DNA of 64,000 nucleotides from Bryum argenteum (taxonomy: Eukaryota > Streptophyta > Bryopsida > Bryales > Bryaceae), in contig CM073323.1 in assembly GCA_037043015.1 (NCBI GenBank), positions 1,736,001 to 1,800,000 on the forward strand, written 5' to 3'. The notes beneath the pieces are model-generated. The model saw nothing but the letters and a program-made list of their open reading frames with translations. It made no database searches and was not told the DNA's origin. Of the stretch, positions 57,023-64,000 are shown one piece after another; the first letter of the stretch is position 1, and each line of letters starts with the position of its first letter. The position numbers and the translations under genes are program-made.

Positions 57023-57247
57023 CTAGACTACATCACCTTTATTCTTTGGCGTACTGTATTTGCACCTGGGGCAGCCTGCTCCCATGCAGTAGTGATCATC
57101 TGTTTGTGTAGGATCTGGCTCTCCAGCTGCTTGTGACGCTCTGGTTGTCACCCTCCCTGTGGAAGGGATTGCCATTGGGCATTTGGGGTTGCATGGATCC
57201 ACGCGATTTCCTTCGATGGCGACCAGCTCCGCAGTTAAGGGCGCCAT
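57023..57247 (-). CDS. Small Cys-rich ORF with upstream TATA box
   Basis: ATG at 57247 gives 74 residues: MAPLTAELVAIEG..., then DPCNPKCPMAIP and, near the end, HYCMGAGCPRCKYS, five cysteines in two clusters. I do not recognise a family, and the N-terminus is not a clear signal peptide (an in-frame TTG eleven codons upstream would add a more hydrophobic start). A good TATA box (TATAAAG, minus strand, 57344-57350) is about 100 bases upstream, which is the best reason to take the frame seriously. Confidence 0.3.
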   Translation of the reverse strand: MAPLTAELVAIEGNRVDPCNPKCPMAIPSTGRVTTRASQAAGEPDPTQTDDHYCMGAGCPRCKYSTPKNKGDVV

Positions 57248-57343
57248 GATCAGCAAGAGTGATACACTAGATTGCAAGCAACTCGAATGAAGGAAGATGC
57301 TCCCGATTACAGATGCTGAATGTATGTGGAGGCCTTACTGTCT

Positions 57344-57350
57344 CTTTATA
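57344..57350 (-). promoter_or_regulatory. TATA box candidate
   Basis: TATAAAG on the minus strand, about 100 bases before the ATG of the small Cys-rich ORF, within GTATAAGTATAAAGAGAC. The spacing fits a short leader. Confidence 0.35.
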
Positions 57351-57809
57351 CTTATACCACCGTTCAGTCGAGCTTTCTAGCATCCCAATTTTCAACAACG
57401 TACTTCGCTGTATGTTGCTCCACCTGCTCGTAGTTTCACACAGGCATGTCAGTAACTGCGCAGATCTAGTTGATGACTTCCAGTCCTTCGGGGTCGATCG
57501 ATCATCAAAGTCTCGAAATTGGTAGACAGGTGATACACAAAGTGCAAGAATTGTACACTGACGACTCTGCATTGACAGTAGGTACTTTCCGGCCGAGAGA
57601 GGATTTTAGCAGCAGTCAACGTCTGGGAGTGAATCAGTATTTATCAAAGTTGCATTTAGACTTTGTTCGGAGCGTACGAAGTATAAACTGTTCCCAATAT
57701 GATTGTTGACATGAGAGAGTTCCTTGATCAGCTTCAGGGAACTTGTATAGAGCTCTCTACAATTTGGAAGTGCTCTCAGTATTTGACGAGTACGATCTCC
57801 AAAGCTGTG

Positions 57810-58052
57810 TCAGTGTAAATGTGAGCTGTCAAAATGTCTGTACTGTACAAGAGCCGGTGTTCGTTTCATTAGCCCCGGTTGACTTGCATCGTCGAGCGCG
57901 CTTCTCAACATCACATCGAAACTTCCGGCCAACACAAGACGGGAATAATCAACTGCCTGCAAGTTGTTCGGAGGTGGAATCCACAGTCCGTCGGTGAGAG
58001 TCTGTAGATGACTTTCGAAGTCAGCGAAGTATTCTTTTAAGAATTTAGACAT
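57810..58052 (-). CDS. Unrecognised 80-residue ORF
   Basis: ATG at 58052: MSKFLKEYFADFESHLQTLT, later GLWIPPPNNLQAVDYSRLVL and FDVMLRSALDDASQPG. Its composition and spacing of hydrophobic residues look protein-like rather than random, but I cannot name a family. A possible splice donor (CAG|GTATGT) overlaps the start, so it may instead be intron sequence or part of a longer, spliced gene. Confidence 0.25.
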   Translation of the reverse strand: MSKFLKEYFADFESHLQTLTDGLWIPPPNNLQAVDYSRLVLAGSFDVMLRSALDDASQPGLMKRTPALVQYRHFDSSHLH

Positions 58053-58891
58053 ACCTGGACAATTACGAAGCTCACGTGCCTGCCCATGGATCGAGTTGAA
58101 GGGTCGAAGTACATGATTCAGATGGATCAGCCGTTGAATTCCAGTTAGTCGGGACAGATTATTATATCTTAACTGAACTGGTACACACACACGTGTGTTA
58201 TTTAAATAGAAGCTGCAAAATGACAATCATGTCTTTGCTCAATTCAATTGAAGAAAGCTTGAGTTGAAATTCAGGGAGTTCGACAGACTGTGTATGGTAC
58301 GGGCCCAATTTCAGATTTAATATCAAACGATACTCTGAAATTTCATACATACACACCTCGACACCAAGGTAGTTTTATTCGACATCTGTGAGGGCGAAGC
58401 TTGGAAGTCATATGAGCGTGGCCACGGCTACCATATATTCGACCGCGTCAATATCAACTCGGTGATGAACAGTCGACAGCATTTAATTATTCTATCTGAA
58501 CGCTTTTTGTTGTGAGCACTTGATTTTTTTCTTGAATCGATCGATGAGCAGTTAACTTATCTGGGGATTAAAATGCAGCGTCCAATCTGCTTGAAATGTT
58601 GAAATGTGGGTATAATATATGGTATCTGACAGTTAGACAGCATGCAGGCCACTGTTTTTAGTCTTTTAGCACACGCTCTGTCCCTCTGTCTGTGACACTT
58701 TAAAGGAACAGTACAAAGTAAAGTAAAAGAAACAAGATTCCAGTTTCCGCGCAGTGTCTGCGGCTCATTCTGCGGCATCGAGAGCCGCACTTCGTGGTTA
58801 TCGAGACACCCTTCAGTGAAAAGCTCACGGGACATTCACGGGTTTAGAGAAGCTCCGGTTCTTGAGAGTGGCGCGGCAGCCATTGTGCTGC
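58053..58891. other. Intergenic, nothing assigned
   Basis: No coding, RNA or mobile feature is supported. Confidence 0.45.
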
Positions 58892-58895
58892 TTAA

Positions 58896-59635
58896 CCCTG
58901 GAACGTCGAAGCGGCCATTTTATGTCCGATGAACAGAACATTTCTCACTGTAACCTATTATTGCGGGATGAATTTCATTCATGATTTTTGTAATTGGATT
59001 TATGAATGATAATAGCATATCATGGAATTCATTTGAGGTCATTTAAGGTATTTCCTAAGATCACATGTGGTATGAAAGTTGAAAGAATGGTTAAAAACAA
59101 ATCAGCACACAGTGCATTTCTGCAACTTTTTCCTACTTTTATTAAGTCTCAAATTTAGGCAACTAAATGATCTCTTTTGAGTTCAAGCTCAATTCATAAA
59201 ATGAATCTTACCAAGTCTTGTTTCTACTCCAAGTTAGAATTTCAAGAAATTCCTAATATCTAGTGATTTACTCGACACCTTAAGTTTACATGCCTATAGG
59301 GTCTCTTTCTCAATTTTCAAATATAGCATGACACGAAACCAAGGATTACACCATGCTATTCTTCACTACAATGTCCCCTTATTCTAAAAATTTCAGATTT
59401 TTTGAAAGTGATTTGTATTTGATATGAATTATTTTTGGTTTTTCTTTGAAAATTCACTTGAATTTCAAATCTTCCCAAAAAAATCTGAAATTTTTACAGC
59501 ATATGAAAAGCATGTGATCACATCTACGAAAAATAAAATAAAATATTTTACTTTCAGGTAAAGTGGCGAAATGGAGGATTCAGAGTAAGGCATATCAAAG
59601 TTCAGGCCACGGTTATGGGCTCCGACGTTCTAGGG
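58896..59635. mobile_element. piggyBac-like non-autonomous element, 740 bp
   Basis: Inverted ends CCCTGGAACGTCG (58896-58908) and CGACGTTCTAGGG (59623-59635) match at 12 of 13 positions and are bordered by TTAA (58892-58895 and 59636-59639). The interior has no recognisable transposase. It shares the CCCT..AACGTC end pattern with the 234-bp element at 5864-6097. Confidence 0.7.
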
Positions 59636-59639
59636 TTAA

Positions 59640-60488
59640 TCTACGGTTTGATCTGATTGGGAACCTCACTCGATCGAAGGCTAATTGCTTTAAATTATAT
59701 CAAAATCAAGTCTTTGAGCTTCCGAAGTTTCAGTACAATAATCAAGGACACTACCCTTGAGGAGGTACATGAGAAGCTGCCCGTACTTGAACCCATGTAA
59801 GCTGCGCATTTGGGTAGCGCAGACTCAATTTCAGTATGTTAGTATACAAAGCATCTAAAGTATGAATCACTTCCCAGGAGCTTGCCTTTCAAAAAAATTA
59901 TTGGACGGATGGAGGATCCGAAATTTGAATACCAGGTAGATCTTCAACATTTGGCGTATGAGATGGATTTGAGAACAAATTCATGGATACGGTATTGGTG
60001 AATCATCAATGTTGTTGATTCATCTGTGGGATCAGATCTTGTGTATACATAAGTCAATCTATTCATTCACACTAATTAAGTTTGACCTAGTATACCATGG
60101 AGGCCTACTTTGTTACATCTTGAGCTCAGCGACGACCCTTCTCATTTCACGATACTACATCTCAAGAAGCATAAATAAAAGAATCACTTAAGGTTAGAAA
60201 TTAAGAATCACTTAAGGAAATATACATGACATTAGAGACTTCTTACAATAATTATATGGTCACTTACAAATAATTTTTGATGAACGGGAAAACAACATAT
60301 TGATTTGAAATTGGACATTGCCATGTAGGGTTTGAGCTATGTCCTCTTTTTTTGGATGTGTGTCCAACTTTGAGGATTTCAATGTAAACAAAGGTGGATA
60401 AAGAGGGTTTAGATTAAAACAATGAAAAATAAGTTCCAACACAAAATCAATTTTATGACAACGACAATTGCACAATCTCAAAAGCATG
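59640..60488. other. Intergenic, nothing assigned
   Basis: No supported gene or RNA. Short frames only. Confidence 0.45.
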
Positions 60489-60490
60489 TA

Positions 60491-62515
60491 CAGTACCCTC
60501 CAACAAGTCTTGCAACCATTTTGTGAACTCTTGAAATTCTCTAATTCATTTTCAAAATGGGAGGATTTTATCAAATTTATCCTATTAAATCTTTTGTGTT
60601 ATGGACCCTTCACGTGTTCATAAAATGTCAATGTTAAAAAACAAAATCTCTATTTTTGATGAATTATTTTATCTTTTTCACTTAATTTCAAAAAAAATTA
60701 ACTGAGAAATATATATGATGATTTTTTAAAATTTGATTGCACCAATCTATAGGATATATCATTGTTCACATTCTTGGTATTACAAAGATGCATACTATGT
60801 AGGTAAAATTCTCCTCTATGTGGCTCTAAAGTATTTTCATAGTTTCCATTCATTCATATTCTAGGCTAAGGAAATCAAACTCATATATTAAATCAAAATT
60901 TGATCAAATAAAGTCAAATAAGGTATCATTACAAAGCTATAGTAGTATAGAAGCCTAATATGATATGAAGTTTACAATATGTCTTACTCACTAACAAATA
61001 TTCTACAAGAAATGGAACACCTACTACCATCGAGTGCTACCACCTTGAGTCGCTATTACAACTTTCATCCTGGGTTGGCATTGTTGAAATCAACTTCTTG
61101 ATGCTTTCTTGAGGTATATCCTCCCAAGCCGTGATTGACCGATGTCCACATTTCGTCTTTGTTTCGTGGTCTATTTCTCTCGTTGCACTTGATCTTTAAC
61201 TTGCTTCCGGACATTCTCTATAGGATTAAGGTCGAGAATTTGGTGGCCATTCAAGCTTTTTCAATCCAAGTTGTCGTCTCCAATCTTTTTGTATATTACT
61301 ACCATGTCTTTGAGCACCATCCTCCATTAAAATGAGGTGCTCATAGTGGTCATGGTGCCAATAATAATGCTCTAATGCTCCTTGAGATACTATCTCTACA
61401 AAGTCTTTGGCGGTCGTCTATTAGGAGGAATTAACGCCAAATAAGACTTAGAAGAGCCAAACATAGCACCCCATACCATAATTGAAGTCCTTCCGGATTT
61501 GAATGTAGGTGCTAAGCAATTGTAGTTGTAGCATTCATATGCTTTTCGCCGCATTACCTAATTTGGCGTGATGGTTTTCCAACTTCAAAGGATGACTCAT
61601 CGGTCCAAATCACATTACTCCAATCGTCAATCGTCCAATGCAAGTGCCCCTTTGCAAAAGCCAACCTCTTTGCCTTGTGTATGTCACTCAAGAATGGTTT
61701 CTTCACCGCAATGCAATCGTAATACCAAGCTCATGAAGCTCTTTACGTAAAGTTGACATACCCACGGAAGATGTCACATTGCTGCACAATTCTGCAAGAG
61801 GAGCACGATGATTACTACTAAGATCTCTATGGAGCCTTCTCCTATCTCGATCACTCATGTTTTTTGGCCTACCGGATCTACTTGTTGGCAATACAGAGCC
61901 ACTAATTCTAAATCGCTTGAGAATCCTTGAAATAGTCGATTTTGGCCTTCCTACAATGTTTCCAATTTCACTCACCGACATGCCAGCTTTCTGCATACCA
62001 ACTATCATGTGTCGTATATCATTTGATACATAACTCCTTGTCATGGTGCACAATCCTCAAACAACACTTACATCCACAAAAAGTTTGATAAAAAAGGTCC
62101 TAACAACAACACAGAAACGATATGTTTGACAAACAGGACTTGTTGCACACAACTTTTCTAAGAAATGTGTACCATCAAGATGACTTACAAACAAGTATGT
62201 GTATCTCTGGACCCTCCCAAGCTCAAACATACTCAAAATCTGATATCCCAGAGAAGAAGTGATCACATTAAGAAGGGTACCATTTTCCAAGATTTTTAAG
62301 CATGATGGCAATTTTGGTAGACACATGGCAATGGATGCCTCTTTATATTTAGAAAATGCTTGGTGTATGAAGGTAACTGGAACACCTTCCATGATGCAAA
62401 AAATCTCATGGAGATGTGATGATTATCATGCCAACACCACCATTCTAAAACAGGCCATGGGATATGTTTTAAGTGAAAAAACAATGTGTGTTGCAACACT
62501 TGTTGGAGGGTACTG
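60491..62515 (-). mobile_element. Complete Tc1/mariner-type transposon, 2025 bp
   Basis: The terminal inverted repeats start CAGTACCCTCCAACAAGT (60491) and match the inverse of the right end (62490-62515) over 26 bases with one difference. TA flanks both ends (60489-60490, 62516-62517), the Tc1/mariner target duplication. A transposase relic on the minus strand occupies 61024-62044. Tc1-type (as opposed to the plant mariner/Stowaway type) transposons are rare in land plants as far as I know, so lineage placement is of interest. Confidence 0.85.
61024..62044 (-). pseudogene. Tc1-type transposase, frameshifted
   Basis: From ATG 62044: MTRSYVSNDIRHMIVGMQ, then AGMSVSEIGNIVGRPKSTIS (first helix-turn-helix), SGRPKNMSDRDRRRL and TLRKELHELGI (second HTH). 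A frameshift near 61705 is followed by KAKRLAFAKGHLHWTIDDW and VIWTDESSFEVGK (first catalytic D). A further break lies near 61555, then SGRTSIMVWGAMFG, stops near 61390, MEDGAQRHGSN (second acidic block), a 2-base loss at NS(PD)LNPIEN (third D region, about 61225), and the end AWEDIPQESIKKLISTMP followed by VVIATQGGSTRW. The HTH, GRPR-like linker and DDE blocks are in Tc1 order. Several indels make it inactive. Confidence 0.85.
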
Positions 62516-62523
62516 TACAACTG

Positions 62524-62581
62524 TACAATTTCAATTTAATCTTTCAATTTCTTGTTCAATTTCAATTTCAATTTCAATTTA
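62524..62581. repeat. (ATTTCA)n microsatellite
   Basis: Repeats of CAATTT/ATTTCA, immediately outside the right end of the Tc1-type element. Confidence 0.8.
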
Positions 62582-63933
62582 ATAGTAGAATTCCAAATAT
62601 GCTCTTAACAATAATTGTTTGTTGTACAGGAAACACTACCTGTAAATAATGTAAAATGGACATTGTTGAGATTATTTAACATTTTGGCCACTCACAACTA
62701 GTTAGTAATAAAATTACTTACTCACAACTAAGTAAATTACTTGCCCCTACGATGCAAGTGAGAGATGAGAAGTGTAATTTACAATGTGCAGATTTGACTT
62801 TAATTATTCAAGGACAAATAAGATACTTTGTGGATTGGAGGAAATAAAAAATTTATAGCTATATATCTATCTTTTTCTTTCTATATTTCACTTAAATTAC
62901 AATTAATTTTAGTCTAATTCTCATAAGTCTTTGTCTATTTTGAATTTAGAACACAATTATTTGAAAAGTATTGTAAACGCAATGGGAATAAGCTTATAAT
63001 CTTAACCATAAAATCTTGTACAAGACTTATTGGAGCTTATGTCAATAAAATTTTAAGTCACCTCACAAATTACAAAATCATGATGTATTTATACCAAAAA
63101 ACTTTAGATTTCTGTATTTTTACTTTGAAGTAGAAATGTTACCAAGAAACCAATTGCAATAAAAAATTACCAACTAGAAAATCGTTAAACATTATTTGCA
63201 AAGCAATCCCTTTACAAAAAACTTCACTAATAAGTCTCTCAAAGAACTTCCAAATGGTGAGCTATGCCCCAAATTCTACAATCATATGAAAATCAGTTTA
63301 TGTCAGACCTCTCGCACTAAAATCCTTGCTTTCTCTTCAAGACATCTTGAAAGTCCTTGCACTAGAATGCTAGCCATAAAGCTAATGATCTCAGAGGAGG
63401 CTCAATTTCTATCACAAAAACTAGAATAAATTTGGGTTTTGGCACACCAATGTTGCCAAGAAACAAAGTACGAATGAAGAAGTCACTACTCTACATTCAG
63501 GATTCCAATTTTTGGACTAGAGGACGTCTACGAATCAAACAACAATATGTATTTAATGCTCCATACATGGGAGAGTGCTTAAAAATGGTTCAAATTCTTG
63601 ATTTTCCAACCTCGAATGGGGATAATAGTCAAAGCAATTTTCATGCATGGGGAAAGTAAATGAAAGGATAGTGATAATGGGATTGATTTCATAAAATCTT
63701 GACTCTTATACAAGATAATTTTGAAGATGGACTTGAAGGTGTTTCTAAAATGGTACCTTAATGTTGGATGAGTACATGGTACTACTGAAATGTGAAACTA
63801 TTATGTACCTAATAATGGAGTGCTATATGAGCTTCCAGGAAAAATCCCTCCCACAATAGTGGGTTGGCAATCGTGCTCCACAACTCCGCAGACGAAATGT
63901 ACTAGGTAACGCAAAAGGAGCCACTGGTTATGG

Positions 63934-63994
63934 AAAATAACCTGTGGGGCATCCTTTCAAGCCGCGGGAGCGGCGAGGGAGGTGCCCCACTAGA
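63934..63994 (+). mobile_element. Possible Helitron-like or fold-back terminus
   Basis: Nested inverted pairs, GTGGGGCA/TGCCCCAC outside and GCCGC/GCGGC inside, followed by CTAG. It resembles the Helitron 3' ends at 28302 and 28538, but the base after CTAG is A rather than T, and the window ends shortly after. Confidence 0.3.
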
Positions 63995-64000
63995 TATTTT

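Larger units (their letters stand above)
62518..64000. other. AT-rich right flank
   Basis: Starts with an (ATTTCA)n microsatellite (about 62524-62581). Frames at 63196-63429 and 63432-63659 have no recognised relatives. About 63723-63820 is a copy of the dispersed repeat also at 24460-24570. The last 70 bases hold a strongly structured GC-rich end (see 63934-63994). No gene is supported. Confidence 0.45.

Noticed and set aside
1-64000. CRISPR arrays, prokaryotic operons or defence islands
   Set aside because: None seen; introns, tRNA form and transposon types are those of a plant nuclear genome.

Overview
This window is nuclear DNA from a green land plant. Evidence: six intron-containing loci on both strands, with GT-AG introns mostly of about 80-400 bases. 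They include a nuclear gene for the lumenal photosystem II 5 kDa protein (PsbT-n) with a chloroplast/twin-arginine transit region, and a plant-type PDX2. There are no operons or bacterial signals. Stowaway-type MITEs, Helitron-like ends, an L1 and a chromovirus fit a plant. The Ingi/I-like LINE with a 2A motif, the Tc1-type transposon and the piggyBac-like termini are unusual for seed plants, so I lean (inference only) towards a non-seed land plant. Read as annotation, five genes can be reconstructed exon by exon with consistent phases, plus one two-exon gene.

Layout. 1-2.4 kb: no recognised gene, two strong palindromes. 2.48-4.0 kb (+): SLX9-like ribosome-biogenesis gene with a telo-box just upstream. 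4.0-6.4 kb: intergenic with a piggyBac-like MITE. 6.4-13.0 kb: an old L1-type LINE on the minus strand, split by a Ty3/chromovirus LTR element (8619-12283; GATAT target duplication) that has lost protease and RT. 13.5-15.0 kb (+): PDX2, 7 exons. 16.2 kb (+): tRNA-Ser(GCT). 17.7-19.5 kb (-): CUE-like/DUF1771/Smr protein. 22.2-23.9 kb (-): NSE3 (MAGE domain). 24-30.7 kb: AT-rich transposon graveyard with two Stowaway-like MITEs, a 178-bp Helitron and poly(A) retroposons. 30.8-31.6 kb (+): PsbT-n. 33.3-38.1 kb (-): INTS7, 7 exons, 1209 residues. 39.6-39.9 kb: second piggyBac-like MITE. 41.15-55.13 kb: an element with long palindrome-rich inverted terminal arms, split by a ~13-kb LINE (about 41450-54419). 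55-64 kb: a 9-copy 21-bp minisatellite, small unassigned ORFs, a third piggyBac-like element (740 bp) and a complete 2025-bp Tc1/mariner-type element with decayed transposase.

Most interesting system: the 13-kb LINE. It has a stop-free 5' region (about 880 codons) fused to an RRM-like/coiled-coil ORF1. A second ORF carries a 2A ribosome-skipping motif (GDFETNPGP). ORF2 runs AP endonuclease - RT - RNase H - zinc-knuckle. The nearest architecture I know is the trypanosome L1Tc/Ingi type (2A-EN-RT-RNH), not the L1/RTE LINEs usual in plants. Its RT palm is broken (frameshifts, YADD to YAND), so this copy looks dead, yet 6 kb of flanking frame is almost intact.

The cellular genes are unrelated housekeeping functions: ribosome assembly, vitamin B6, SMC5/6 DNA repair, the Integrator RNA-processing complex and photosystem II. 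They share no pathway here; the window is a mosaic of short gene islands in transposon-derived DNA.
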